A stretch of DNA of 64,000 nt from Acinetobacter sp. YWS30-1 (GTDB taxonomy: Bacteria > Pseudomonadota > Gammaproteobacteria > Pseudomonadales > Moraxellaceae). The stretch is from assembly GCF_033558715.1 (NCBI RefSeq), contig NZ_CP114606.1:2356001-2420000 (forward strand), written 5' to 3'. The notes under the pieces are model-generated. The model saw nothing but the letters and a program-made list of their open reading frames with translations. It did not search any database and had not been told where the DNA came from. Numbering within the stretch: the stretch's first letter is position 1; every line of letters starts with the position of its first letter. Shown here piece after piece: positions 19,146 to 28,786 of the stretch. The position numbers and the translations under genes were made by a program.

Positions 19146-19997
19146 CTAGACAGTATCGTGGACAACCAGCCCCTCTAAACTTTTAATATATTTCTGTTCA
19201 AAGGCTTCTGGACTTAACCAGCCGTTTGCAGAATGTCTTCTGACTCGATTGTAATAAATTTCAATATAGTCAAACAAGACAGCATTCGCTTCTTTTCGAG
19301 TCGAAAACACACTGCCATGTACCACATGACCTTTTAATGTATGAAAGAAGCTTTCAGTCACTGCATTATCCCAACAGTTTCCACGTCTAGACATACTCTG
19401 AGTACAATCATTTTTCAGTAACAGCGCTCTAAAATCACGACTACAGTACTGTGAGCCTTGGTCCGAATGAACCATAACACCAGTTGGATAACCCTGACGA
19501 GCCATTGCATAGTTAAACGTATCACACACCAACTGGCGGTCTATTCGATGGCTGGTTTGCCACCCCACGATACGACGGCTAAATAAATCTAGCATCACAC
19601 ATAAATACAACCAACCTTCTTTAGTGCGGATATAGGTAATGTCTGTTGTCCAGACTTTATTAGGCTGAGTAGCTGTAAATTGGCGATCCAACAAGTTGGG
19701 TGCTGTAGGCAAACGATGGGTTGAATCAGTCGTATGCTTGTATTTACGTGCAATCCTGCTACGTAAACCAAGCTTTTTTAGGATCCTTCCAATAGTACGT
19801 TCGCTCATGTTGTAACCTAAATCATGCATGTCATGTACTAATGAAGGTGCACCCAATCGTGCATGATGCTGCCAATATACGGCTTTTAAGTCATTATATT
19901 TCTGTGCCGTATTGGCTTGATGTTTTCGCCAGGCATAATAGCCTGAAGTGCTGACACCTAGGTATTTACAGGCAGAAGATACGGTGACTTCATTCAT
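19146..19997 (-). CDS. IS3-family transposase OrfB (catalytic)
   Basis: The 283-residue integrase-type protein has the DDE residues in TTDITYIRTKEGW, VHSDQGSQYCSRDF and NCWDNAVTESFFHTLK, with an HTH_21-like N-terminus (KYLGVSTSGYYAWRK). The frame extends upstream of the ATG (KYTVIQDLD) and meets orfA at an AAAAG stretch. The functional product is therefore expected to be the OrfAB fusion made by -1 frameshifting. The stop codon lies in the terminal repeat. Confidence 0.92.
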   Translation of the reverse strand: MNEVTVSSACKYLGVSTSGYYAWRKHQANTAQKYNDLKAVYWQHHARLGAPSLVHDMHDLGYNMSERTIGRILKKLGLRSRIARKYKHTTDSTHRLPTAPNLLDRQFTATQPNKVWTTDITYIRTKEGWLYLCVMLDLFSRRIVGWQTSHRIDRQLVCDTFNYAMARQGYPTGVMVHSDQGSQYCSRDFRALLLKNDCTQSMSRRGNCWDNAVTESFFHTLKGHVVHGSVFSTRKEANAVLFDYIEIYYNRVRRHSANGWLSPEAFEQKYIKSLEGLVVHDTV

Positions 19998-20011
19998 ATC
20001 TAGATCTTGAA

Positions 20012-20320
20012 TTACCGTGTACTTTTCTTGGCATGATCTGTTAGAAAGTACACATGCGCTTTTTTTAAGATGTCATTGGCTTCCTTGAGCTGTTTGACTT
20101 CTTTCTCTAATTCCACGATCCGCTGTTGTTCTGGTGAAAGTTGACGTTTGCTTGAACCTGCCGGATTGGTTTCACGAATCCATTTATCTAATGTTGAATA
20201 ACCCACACCTAATTTCTGGGCGATTGCAGCTACAGACTCGTGTGAGTTTGAAAGTGCATAATCAATCGCTTGCTGTTTAAATTCGGGACTAAAACGTTTA
20301 GCCATTTCTTGAATCTCCAA
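20012..20320 (-). CDS. IS3-family transposase OrfA
   Basis: The 102-residue protein has a helix-turn-helix (FSPEFKQQAIDYALSN, GVGYSTLDKWIRE) and a leucine-zipper region (ELEKEVKQLKEANDILKKA). It binds the ends of the element. It ends AKKSTR just after the AAGAAAAG frameshift site that would fuse it to OrfB. Confidence 0.9.
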   Translation of the reverse strand: MEIQEMAKRFSPEFKQQAIDYALSNSHESVAAIAQKLGVGYSTLDKWIRETNPAGSSKRQLSPEQQRIVELEKEVKQLKEANDILKKAHVYFLTDHAKKSTR

Positions 20321-20377
20321 AGATTAAAGTTACGTTATCTTTAGAGGCACGTGCTGTCCATTATTTTGTCTAGGATC

Positions 20378-21275
20378 ATCCCGATGTATAATAGTACCGA
20401 ATTATTTTGCGTAATTGATGATTTCTTTCTTAAATTTGAAGCAACCTACTGGAATTTCCTTAAACAAAGTCGTCGTTTCTCCAGAGTCCGAACCGCTCAC
20501 TTGAGTATCTCAGAAATCACTTTTATCGCGATCTGGTATAAATGTTCTCATTTCACTAATTTCAAAGCATTTTTCACATGGTTGAAACAGGATAAAAATC
20601 ATTTATTTAAAAGCTTACCCTGTTACCAACGGATGATTCATCTGATTAATAGACATCAATTAGCTCTACACGCTTTACATGTGGCGCTAATGAAAGGCCA
20701 AGGTACACAATATTTATGGATTGATTCAACACCTCTGCCAGTTTGTAAAAATCAACGTATTCAACGCCATAAATCATTAGTCCAAATTGCATCACGTGGT
20801 AGAAACTCAATGGGCTGGTTTTATGGCTGTAAATTACATATTGTGATGAATCAATTTGGTGAAATTGCTTGTTCTGCTTTATCCAATGGACATTTGGCTG
20901 ATATCAAAATGGTTGAGAGACTCGTTAAAGAGATGGGAGCAAAGTTGTATGGAGATCGTGGCTATATTAGTCAAGAACTGAAGAGTAGGTTGAAAAAGCA
21001 AGGTATTGATTTAATTACCTATCATCGAAAAAATATGCAGGCTATACAACTTTCTGAGTCAGATAAATATCACTTAAAACAGCGCAATAAGATAGAGACT
21101 TTATTCAGTTTATTGAAAGGTCAGTACAATTTAGTGACAAGCAAAGCACATAGTGTTCATGGATTTCTAGGAGGGATTTACGCGTCCTTGTGTGCATATC
21201 AACTGATCCATAAAAATAAGCCAACAATTCAAATTATGAAGTCATCGGCTTAAGCAGGATTCGGGTTAAAATATG
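20378..21275. mobile_element. IS982-family element, left end missing
   Basis: The transposase ATG lies only about 10 bases after the IS3 boundary, too close for an intact IS982 left end with promoter. The right end is probably near GGATTCGGGTTAAAA (about 21257-21272), but I could not find a matching left repeat. The right boundary given is approximate. The copy looks truncated by, or fused to, the IS3 element. Confidence 0.6.
20384..21253 (+). CDS. IS982-family transposase
   Basis: From the ATG at 20384 (MYNSTELFCVIDDFF) the protein is about 289 residues, normal for IS982. The DDE residues are visible in YLWIDSTPLPVCKN, LYGDRGYISQELK and QRNKIETLFSLLKG. The frame continues upstream into IS3 sequence from a GTG at 20351, but that part is not family-like. 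The ORF is complete, yet its own promoter is probably lost, so expression would depend on the IS3 end. Confidence 0.88.
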   Translation: MYNSTELFCVIDDFFLKFEATYWNFLKQSRRFSRVRTAHLSISEITFIAIWYKCSHFTNFKAFFTWLKQDKNHLFKSLPCYQRMIHLINRHQLALHALHVALMKGQGTQYLWIDSTPLPVCKNQRIQRHKSLVQIASRGRNSMGWFYGCKLHIVMNQFGEIACSALSNGHLADIKMVERLVKEMGAKLYGDRGYISQELKSRLKKQGIDLITYHRKNMQAIQLSESDKYHLKQRNKIETLFSLLKGQYNLVTSKAHSVHGFLGGIYASLCAYQLIHKNKPTIQIMKSSA

Positions 21276-21438
21276 GAAAATATGTTTTTGTGAATTATAA
21301 TCAAATAGGTTCATTAAAATATGACATTAATCACATAAAATGCATTATTATATTTATGTAAGCATGAAAAATATTAGAACAAAAGTATACAAACAATAGA
21401 CCTCTTGCGAAAGTAAAAACTGCCTCAATATAGATTTC

Positions 21439-21837
21439 ATGAAATATCAGAAATTAAATCGTTTTTCAGATTCTGAATTCCAGCGCTTGGTTGGTGTACC
21501 TCGAGCAGTTTTTAGTGAAATGGTCGAAGTTTTAAAAGAAGCAGAATCACTTAAAAAGAAATTAGGGCGTCCTCATACTTTAGCTATAGAGGATCAATTA
21601 TTATTAACACTCAATTACTTACGGAGCTACAACACCCAATTGGAATTGGCGGCAAATTACCATATCGCTGAAAGTAATGTGAATCGAACTATTAAAAAGG
21701 TTGAAGATGCATTAATGAAATCAAGACGTTTTACCCTGCCAAAACGAAGCATTACCACAGCAGACGAACAATTTAACTGGGTAATTATTGATGCGACAGA
21801 ATGTTTAATAGAACGCCCGAAAAAAAAATCAGAGTAA
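21439..21837 (+). CDS. IS5/IS427-type transposase, N-terminal frame
   Basis: The 132-residue product has the DUF4096-like N-terminal domain (FSDSEFQRLVGVPRAVFSEMVEVL, LTLNYLRSYNTQLELAANYHIAESNVNR) and the first catalytic Asp in WVIIDATECLIERP. It ends just after nine consecutive A at about 21821-21829, where the downstream frame takes over. Confidence 0.85.
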   Translation: MKYQKLNRFSDSEFQRLVGVPRAVFSEMVEVLKEAESLKKKLGRPHTLAIEDQLLLTLNYLRSYNTQLELAANYHIAESNVNRTIKKVEDALMKSRRFTLPKRSITTADEQFNWVIIDATECLIERPKKKSE

Positions 21838-21880
21838 GTTCTACAGTGGTAAAAAGAAGAAACATACGTTAAAAGCCCAA

Positions 21881-22261
21881 GTGATCTATCATCCGAAGAG
21901 CAAACAAATCATAGGAGTAGATATATCGTCTGGCAGTCAGCATGATATTAAATTGGCAAGAAAAACAGTTAAGAAATTCAAACATTGTGACTATGTTATG
22001 ACCGATTTAGGGTACTATGGGTTAGAGCAAGATGGCTTTAAATTATTGATGCCAATAAAGAAAAAGAAGAATTTACCCTTATTTGATGCTGAGAAAAATT
22101 ACAATAAAATGATTGGAAAAATACGAGTTGTAATCGAACACATTAACAGTCAATTGAAAAGATTTAGAATACTAAGTGAACGCTATCGAAATAGACGGAA
22201 AAGATTCGGTTTACGCATTAACTTAATCGCTGCACTGGTAAACCGGATGAACTTGCAATAA
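21881..22261 (+). CDS. IS5/IS427-type transposase, C-terminal frame
   Basis: This frame, open from the A9 tract, carries the second Asp (VMTDLGYYGLEQDG) and the Glu region (RVVIEHINSQLKRFRIL). It lies in the +1 frame relative to the first half. The A9 tract could be a programmed frameshift site, as proposed for this group, or the scene of a one-base mutation that inactivated the element. An in-frame ATG at 21881 alone would give a fragment without the first Asp. Confidence 0.8.
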   Translation: MIYHPKSKQIIGVDISSGSQHDIKLARKTVKKFKHCDYVMTDLGYYGLEQDGFKLLMPIKKKKNLPLFDAEKNYNKMIGKIRVVIEHINSQLKRFRILSERYRNRRKRFGLRINLIAALVNRMNLQ

Positions 22262-22345
22262 CGACTTTCGCAAGAGATCTAATTAATCAAGTTAACGCAA
22301 TAAAACAGATTTCTATTCAAAAGGTGAAGTTAATAATGAATATAA

Positions 22346-22374
22346 AAAATGCTCCTAAACATAGAAGCATTTTA
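22346..22374. terminator. Terminator after the HAD phosphatase gene
   Basis: The stem AAAATGCT/AGCATTTT with a 12-base loop is bordered by A and T runs. It lies just beyond the stop of the minus-strand HAD gene and separates it from the IS5 element. Confidence 0.6.
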
Positions 22375-22394
22375 TTTTTAATGAAAATAAAAAA

Positions 22395-23042
22395 TTATTT
22401 TAAATAGTCTAATAAATGACTAAAGTTCTCAATCGTATATTTAGGCTGTGCCTGCTGTAATTCAATTTCTGAACCATAGCCGTATTTGACTGCAATCGAC
22501 TCAATCCCATTATGGCGGGCACCAAAAATATCATGCTCACGGTCCCCCACCATAATGCATTGATCAGCCTGTATGCCTTGTTGTTCCAGGATATACTGAA
22601 TCAGTTCCCCTTTATTGGTCCGATCACCATTCAGCTCACTGCCATAAATCTCAGTAAAATACTGGGCCAGATTAAAATGTTCCAGAATCTGTTTGGCATA
22701 AACGGTTGGTTTTGCTGTTGCGAGAAACAGGCGATAACCACGGCGTTTAAGTTCCGCCAGAGTTTCAGCTACGCCTTCAAAGACGTGATTTTCATATAAG
22801 CCAGTCACTGCAAAACGCTCACGATATGCCATTAGTGCCTGTTCAGCCAGGGTATCATCCGCATCTACATTCAGAATTTTGGCTAGCGAAGCTTTTAGAG
22901 GAGGCCCGATAATCCAGTCAATATTCGTGTCTTCACTGATCGGATGACCCACCTTTTCCAGACCATAGCGGGCAGAAGTCGTAATCCCCACTTTTGGATC
23001 AGTTAATGTACCATCCAAGTCAATTAAAATATTCTGAATCAC
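22395..23042 (-). CDS. HAD-superfamily phosphatase (Gph-like)
   Basis: The 215-residue hydrolase has all HAD motifs: the nucleophile region LIDLDGTLTDP (motif I), a Thr in LFLATAKP (motif II), the Lys in TNKGELIQYIL, and VGDREHDIFGARHNG (motif IV). The helical cap (residues about 18-85) places it with phosphoglycolate phosphatase and 5'-nucleotidase-like members. The substrate cannot be told from sequence. It is transcribed alone, away from thiD. Confidence 0.85.
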   Translation of the reverse strand: MIQNILIDLDGTLTDPKVGITTSARYGLEKVGHPISEDTNIDWIIGPPLKASLAKILNVDADDTLAEQALMAYRERFAVTGLYENHVFEGVAETLAELKRRGYRLFLATAKPTVYAKQILEHFNLAQYFTEIYGSELNGDRTNKGELIQYILEQQGIQADQCIMVGDREHDIFGARHNGIESIAVKYGYGSEIELQQAQPKYTIENFSHLLDYLK

Positions 23043-23285
23043 ACCTTGTCCCCTATGTTTGCAGCCGACATCAATTCATATCGTGAGTATAGCCAGATTT
23101 GTCTACCCTAAAGCAATTATTAGGCCATAAAAACAAGCCAAGAATGCCCATTTTCAGGGTAATCAACTCTATATTTTGATCAGATAAAACATACGAAATT
23201 TTGCCTGACAGACCGTTCTTGCAAGTGATAGAAATTAATATCGAGAGTTTGAATAAATTTGCCTATACTAAGGCAATTTTAGTGA

Positions 23286-24068
<783 letters not shown>

Positions 24069-24080
24069 TCTTCCCTAAAT

Positions 24081-24109
24081 AAAAAAGCCTGAACGATTCA
24101 GGCTTTTTT
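24081..24109 (+). terminator. thiD terminator
   Basis: AAAAGCCTGAA-CGA-TTCAGGCTTTT is a perfect 11-base stem followed by a T run, 12 bases after the thiD stop. Confidence 0.88.
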
Positions 24110-24180
24110 ATGGCGATTTTTTTCAAGAATGGACAAATAGATGTGATGATCTTGTTTCAATGAAATTTAAAACTTTTGCC

Positions 24181-24624
24181 TTAACCTGCCAGTTTCACAG
24201 GGCGCAGTTTTTCAGTCTTCTCCTGAACAGGGACAGAAATATGTTGATAATGCAATTGCCACTGATCTTGCTGCTTGCTCAAGACCATGCTGAAGCGGCA
24301 CCATTGCAAAGGGAAATATCGTTCCATCGCCGCATAAGCAATCCGGACATAACCATATACGAAAGCCATGTCATTATTGACCTGAATGGTGACCTCCTTC
24401 CGTTCAACGCGCATACCATTGTTGCGCATATATGGTCGGTACTGTTGCCATGCAGCCTGATAAGCCTCGATCCCTTTCAGTTCGGAGCTAATATCAATCA
24501 GACAGACATCTGGTCGGCAAAGTTGACGAATTTCGCTGAATTCAAGTGAACAAATAGCTTGATCCCATTTTTGTAAAAATGTCCTGACTTCCTGAGCCAG
24601 ACATTCTTCCCCTATTATTTTCAT
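24181..24624 (-). CDS. NTF2-like/SnoaL-type protein
   Basis: The 147-residue protein follows the cone-shaped NTF2-like pattern. An N-terminal helix region (VRTFLQKWDQAICSLEFSEI) is followed by LCRPDVCLIDISSELKGIEAYQAAWQQYRPYM and beta strands ending with WQLHYQHISVPV. The last motif (H-xx-HxSxP) is typical of the DUF4440/SnoaL-like group. Function is unknown; such domains act as small enzymes or binding proteins. Confidence 0.75.
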   Translation of the reverse strand: MKIIGEECLAQEVRTFLQKWDQAICSLEFSEIRQLCRPDVCLIDISSELKGIEAYQAAWQQYRPYMRNNGMRVERKEVTIQVNNDMAFVYGYVRIAYAAMERYFPLQWCRFSMVLSKQQDQWQLHYQHISVPVQEKTEKLRPVKLAG

Positions 24625-25014
24625 TGAATACCTCTCTATAAGGTTTTATTCAGACTTGAAAACCGAGATTTCAAGCATCTCATTATTTTCAGTCTTTCTT
24701 GTTTTTCATTATTTTTAATTATGTAAATGGGTCCTAGTTTTACCCATCCCCCCATATATCAGGTCAAAAGTGTGACCTAATACCTAAAATTACACTATTT
24801 TTTAATTATAGGCAAAATTTTCTGATCAACTGCAATAATCAGGTGAATTTTGACTGATTATTTAAATTTTCATGCTCTAGTTTTATTTATCGTTCTTTAT
24901 ATTTCAAAATCGCTTTGATACTTCTCAATTTTTTATTAAGTTCTGATGTATTCAAGATAAAGAGAGAAACTAAGAAAACTTCATTTCCTAGTCCTCACTT
25001 CAATCTAAAAAAAA
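24625..25014. other. AT-rich intergenic region
   Basis: About 390 bases between two minus-strand genes. It presumably holds the promoter of the NTF2-like gene. No ORF, RNA or clear hairpin was seen. Confidence 0.35.
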
Positions 25015-25377
25015 TCAAATAATAGCTTTAGTATAAGTCTCTTTGTCCATTTCCAGAATTTCAACACAGAGCTGAATCTTTAACCCCGGCTGCGAGACAA
25101 TGTGCTGCTGCATGACCTGAAGTACCAGCTTGGAAATTGCCTGGCGGATGTCCAGACTACGACCAGTCAGGAGAGAAACTTTAGCATGTACATAAGCCTG
25201 ATCTGTCTCCTGCTCTAGTCCAATCACAAAATCCTGCTGTACAATCGCCCTACTTTTTAAATCATTCGGGTCATTAATATAACCGGCGTTAAATAAGGCC
25301 TGGTGAATTGCCAACATTAAAGGTCGGGTTTCAAGCTGCTGAATATTATCTGAATATTCAAGATGAAGATGAGGCAT
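25015..25377 (-). CDS. 5-carboxymethyl-2-hydroxymuconate delta-isomerase-like protein
   Basis: Starting at the ATG at 25377 gives MPHLHLEYSDNI, 120 residues. The proline directly after Met is the catalytic base of the tautomerase superfamily, which fixes this start over the upstream in-frame one. The remaining pattern (SRAIVQQDFVIGL, FVIGLEQETDQAYVHAKVSLLTGRS) matches the CHMI (HpaF) family of homoprotocatechuate degradation. No other hpa genes are nearby, so the substrate is open. Confidence 0.85.
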   Translation of the reverse strand: MPHLHLEYSDNIQQLETRPLMLAIHQALFNAGYINDPNDLKSRAIVQQDFVIGLEQETDQAYVHAKVSLLTGRSLDIRQAISKLVLQVMQQHIVSQPGLKIQLCVEILEMDKETYTKAII

Positions 25378-25492
25378 AAAGCATAGATCCAGGCATGATA
25401 TGGCAATCAGAAGAGATTGATCTTCGAGTTTGAGGAAGAAGCATAGACCTTCAAACCCGAAGACCGAAAGCACTCATTCGTATAAGAACGTA

Positions 25493-25831
25493 TCAGGCTT
25501 TTTTCACATATTCAGATTTGAGCTTCATGGCGCCAATGCCATCAATTTTACAGTCAATATCATGTCCATCAGTTGTATCGGGTAATAGACGAATATTTTT
25601 GACCTTAGTCCCGACTTTAACCACTGAAGAAGATCCTTTAATTTTAAGATCCTTAATCACTGTAACTGTATCACCATCAGCCAGCAGATTGCCATGCGCA
25701 TCCTTGATGACCACGGTTTCCTCAGTTGCTTCCCCTTCTTTCCACTCATATCCACATTCTGGGCAGATTAACAAGTCACCATCTTCATAAGTATATTCAG
25801 ACTGGCATTTTGGGCATTGTGGTAGAGCCAT
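25493..25831 (-). CDS. yjdM: YjdM/PhnA zinc-ribbon protein
   Basis: The start at 25831 (MALPQCPKC) has a GAGGT ribosome site and gives 112 residues, the normal length. An N-terminal zinc ribbon ([25 protein letters not shown]) precedes a small KOW-like beta domain ([26 protein letters not shown]). The family was once called alkylphosphonate utilisation protein PhnA, but its role is not established and it is not needed for phosphonate breakdown. Confidence 0.92.
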   Translation of the reverse strand: MALPQCPKCQSEYTYEDGDLLICPECGYEWKEGEATEETVVIKDAHGNLLADGDTVTVIKDLKIKGSSSVVKVGTKVKNIRLLPDTTDGHDIDCKIDGIGAMKLKSEYVKKA

Positions 25832-25955
25832 AGCAACCTCAACAAAATAAAAAAATAAAAGAAAAAACAAAAAATTAAAGCTGAACTATAGCATCTTTGG
25901 GTGGGTTCATGCTCAAGCTTTAAAAGGATCTCCCGCTCGACTTAATTAACTGAAC

Positions 25956-26402
25956 TTAACCATCTAAAATATGTGGATTGACCAGCCAGGACAAAAGCTG
26001 CAATGACTCCTGCCAGCTTAAGTGACATGCAGATGGTGGTACCAGATCCGGATAACCCACCTGAATAATATGCAGGCTGGTGCCTACAGACACTTTTTCA
26101 AAGATGAGCGTGACTTCAATTTCACCTTTGACCTCAGGTGTAGAAAAGCAATCGGTATAGCGCAGTAACTGGTTAGGAATAACTTCATGATAGGTGCCAT
26201 GTAAATGATGCTGGGTACCAGTGGCAAAATTGGTCAAGGTGATTTTATAGCTGCCTCCCGGTTTGACTTCGGCATGCTCAACTCTGGCAGTAAAGCCATG
26301 CGGTGCCAGCCATTTTGCGATGGCATCTGGATGAATAAAGGCCCGGTACACCCGTTCCGGTGGCGCACTGAATACGCGATGCATTTTTAGGGTATAACTC
26401 AT
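25956..26402 (-). CDS. SRPBCC/AHSA1-domain protein
   Basis: The 148-residue START-like protein begins with the AHSA1 signature (HRVFSAPPERVYRAFIHPDAIAKWLAP) and ends with WQESLQLLSWLVNPHI. It has the helix-grip fold that binds hydrophobic ligands, and members are often called Hsp90-ATPase activator homologues without that role being shown in bacteria. It stands as a single gene. Confidence 0.85.
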   Translation of the reverse strand: MSYTLKMHRVFSAPPERVYRAFIHPDAIAKWLAPHGFTARVEHAEVKPGGSYKITLTNFATGTQHHLHGTYHEVIPNQLLRYTDCFSTPEVKGEIEVTLIFEKVSVGTSLHIIQVGYPDLVPPSACHLSWQESLQLLSWLVNPHILDG

Positions 26403-26600
26403 TTCAGCCTACCTTTTTTTCTTGTTCTTACTGAAAGATTATTTTTATTTATTATTCGGACGGATCATCCCGATCTCGTCGGCCTCAGTATTTAAATAAC
26501 TGCCCAACATACTGTACGGCCTAAATATAATTGTTATCTATCTATTTTATAGGATGTATAACAAAAAACTACAGTTGACCCGACCAATACCGCAGGCCAT

Positions 26601-26624
26601 AAAAAACCCGGCTTAACCGGGCTT
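26601..26624 (-). terminator. Terminator of rraB
   Basis: AAGCCCGGTTAAGCCGGGTTTTTT read on the minus strand forms a stable GC stem with T6, 17 bases beyond the rraB stop. Confidence 0.85.
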
Positions 26625-26641
26625 AAATAAGGAAATTTTGA

Positions 26642-27037
26642 TTAGCTGCTACGAAGTTTGCTTTCGCCCTCTTCTGGGTCGCCCTCATCATCATAGACAT
26701 AGGCCATACAGCCCCAGCCGTCATATTCACCCTGAAATTCAGCGGCAATTCTGGTAAACCATTGTTCTAAGTCGACAATATTTTCATAGGTAGGTTGCAT
26801 ATAGACATGAATGGTAATTGTCCACTCCAGCGTATCGCTCTCCTCATCCTGATATAGGCTTATCTTTTGTTCTTCTTTAAGCAGATGCAATGCACAGCGG
26901 TCAGCCTGTTCTTCACTATTAAAGGCTATCGAGAATTCAATTTCATGGTCGTCCTGCAGATCATCACCATCCTGATACATTTGCCACAGTACATGACCAT
27001 TTTCATCGTCAGGGAATTTGTCATAATCGCGTGCCAT
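26642..27037 (-). CDS. rraB: RraB-like regulator of RNase E
   Basis: RraB proteins bind the degradosome scaffold of RNase E and lower mRNA turnover. The 131-residue acidic protein shows the family pattern: DDENGHVLWQMYQDGDDL near the start, SEEQADRCALHLL in the middle, and EFQGEYDGWGCMAYV near the end. It is shorter than some enterobacterial forms. It has its own terminator and is not linked to RNase E genes here. Confidence 0.82.
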   Translation of the reverse strand: MARDYDKFPDDENGHVLWQMYQDGDDLQDDHEIEFSIAFNSEEQADRCALHLLKEEQKISLYQDEESDTLEWTITIHVYMQPTYENIVDLEQWFTRIAAEFQGEYDGWGCMAYVYDDEGDPEEGESKLRSS

Positions 27038-27273
27038 AGAGATATCCTTATTATGATGTTTTATTATTCGATTCAGCTTAACTTATTTTATTTGAATTAT
27101 CGAGTACAGAATATGAAAAAAAATTAACTTTCTCTAAATAAACAACTGAATTTTATCAATATAAATTTAAGAATTTGAGAAAAAAAGCTGCATTTTCATC
27201 TAATTAAAAATACCTGCATATCAATCTGCAGATTAAAAAATTTCATCGGTTGATCTGTCTTTTTTAATTGTAG

Positions 27274-28245
27274 TTAGGAAGCGATCACTGCAGATGGCTC
27301 AGACACTTGATTCTGTTGAAGCTCAAGTAAAACGGCGGCGAATTTAAGCTCTTCCAGACGTAAGTTCAGATAAGACTCCTGAATCATGGCCTGGCTCAAG
27401 CTTTGTCCTTTATAGTTCATCAGGCGATAATCATCTTTTAAGGATTGCAGCATTTCACCCAGATTATGAGTATTTAACTGGGACAAATAGAATTCTGCCC
27501 TGCTATTAAATGCCAGACTCAAAATCTCGATGGTGCTCTTGCGACGATCCTCATCGACATAATTACAGCTGGCCACCTGCTGCTGTTCTTTGGCCTGCTC
27601 AATCTGTGTTCTGATAGTCAGTAAATGCCGGGCTGCATCAGTATCGTTGTAGCCACTAATGAGCTGATCCAGAAGCTGCGTGACCGGCAGATCAAAACCA
27701 TGTTGATAGCCCTTGATCTTATGCTCGAGAGCTTCAACTACTTCTTGCAGTCGCTGTTGTTCTTTAGCCTGCTGATAATAAGCCTGTAAAGCTTTTCGAG
27801 CCTGTCGCTCAATATCAGCTTCGGCCTGAGTCTGTAAATTCTGTAAATACGCTTTGACCTGAGCGATATAGGCTTTGAGATCATCCAGCATGATGGAAGC
27901 ATCAAGCTTGGTTACTTCTACGAAATTTTCGGCCTGCAAGCTGCGGTTAATAATGTATTGTTCGATGTCACAGATATCCTGATATTGTTTATATTTATTC
28001 AGTTCAGTTCTGGCACTTCCCAGTTGCATCCGTAGCTGGGTCATTTCATAATTTAATTCATCAACTTGTGTTTCATAATCAGCCAATTTACTGCGTGAAT
28101 GATCCAGATTTTCCTGTAAGGACTGAATATTGTTTCTTGATAATTTCAGGCTATTGAATACCCATAGTAATACAATGATTAAAACACTTGCGAGAACAAA
28201 GAGCACGCCACTTAGCATCATCCTGTCCCTTACCCCTTGCACCAT
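27274..28245 (-). CDS. Membrane-anchored coiled-coil protein, DUF4041-like
   Basis: The 323-residue protein has an N-terminal membrane helix (about 9-31), a long coiled coil (about 35-90 and 130-185; LQENLDHSRSKLADYETQVDELN) and a helical C-terminal part. Residues about 240-310 (KSTIEILSLAFNSRAEFYLSQLN, then ESYLNLRLEELKFAAVLLEL) resemble DUF4041, which in phage and defence-linked proteins precedes a GIY-YIG (T5orf172) nuclease. No nuclease domain follows here. No partner gene is adjacent. The DUF4041 assignment is by eye and moderate. Confidence 0.6.
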   Translation of the reverse strand: MVQGVRDRMMLSGVLFVLASVLIIVLLWVFNSLKLSRNNIQSLQENLDHSRSKLADYETQVDELNYEMTQLRMQLGSARTELNKYKQYQDICDIEQYIINRSLQAENFVEVTKLDASIMLDDLKAYIAQVKAYLQNLQTQAEADIERQARKALQAYYQQAKEQQRLQEVVEALEHKIKGYQHGFDLPVTQLLDQLISGYNDTDAARHLLTIRTQIEQAKEQQQVASCNYVDEDRRKSTIEILSLAFNSRAEFYLSQLNTHNLGEMLQSLKDDYRLMNYKGQSLSQAMIQESYLNLRLEELKFAAVLLELQQNQVSEPSAVIAS

Positions 28246-28786
28246 ATATAGGCACTAAAAAATTAAAAATTTATGATGTTTTAAAGTTATTCTGCATAAT
28301 TTAATGATGAGAATCAAAGATAAAAAATGACCATAAACATTTAATATAATTGATCTTTTAAATGATTTTTCACCTATAAAACCTTAATATTTTTATGCCT
28401 ATCAATTTACTTAAAATGAATCTGTTGGTGATAATCAATTAAAGGGGTTTTTATTTTTATATCGAATGTTATAAGAACAAACCCCTGAGAGACTGCAAAT
28501 CTTGATAAAAACTGAATAAAAATAGATAGATCAAACAGTTAAACTAAAGATAAAGTGATAAAGTCCCTTAAATGATTCCTGAAATTTTTCCGGGTACACT
28601 TTTTTAATTTCAAAAAATCATTACTTGATAAGACATGATTCAGAACATAATTTTTCTAGAAAACTGCTTAAATTCAACTCCATAATTTTCCGATGACTGA
28701 AATAAATTCTGACATTTCTGTTGCAGCTTACTAAAATTTAAATATTTATCAGAATCCATATTCATTTTTTGAATGCTTAAATTTTA
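28246..28786. other. AT-rich intergenic region
   Basis: About 540 bases between two minus-strand genes. It is very AT-rich with no open frame worth calling. It must contain the promoter of the coiled-coil protein gene near 28246-28330. No RNA gene was recognised. Confidence 0.35.

Larger units (their letters stand above)
19146..20373. mobile_element. IS3-family insertion sequence
   Basis: The element is 1228 bp and starts CTAGACA and ends TGTCTAG. The terminal repeats agree at about 16 of 22 positions. GATC flanks both sides (19142-19145 and 20374-20377), consistent with a 4-base target duplication. It carries overlapping orfA and orfB on the minus strand. Its left flank is the RTX remnant and its right flank is IS982 sequence. 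Confidence 0.85.
21399..22279. mobile_element. IS5-family (IS427-group) insertion sequence
   Basis: The ends GACCTCTTGCGAAAGT (21399-21414) and its counterpart at 22264-22279 form a terminal inverted repeat with one mismatch. The dinucleotide TA flanks both sides (21397-21398 and 22280-22281), the expected target duplication. The element is 881 bp, with two consecutive reading frames. Confidence 0.88.
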
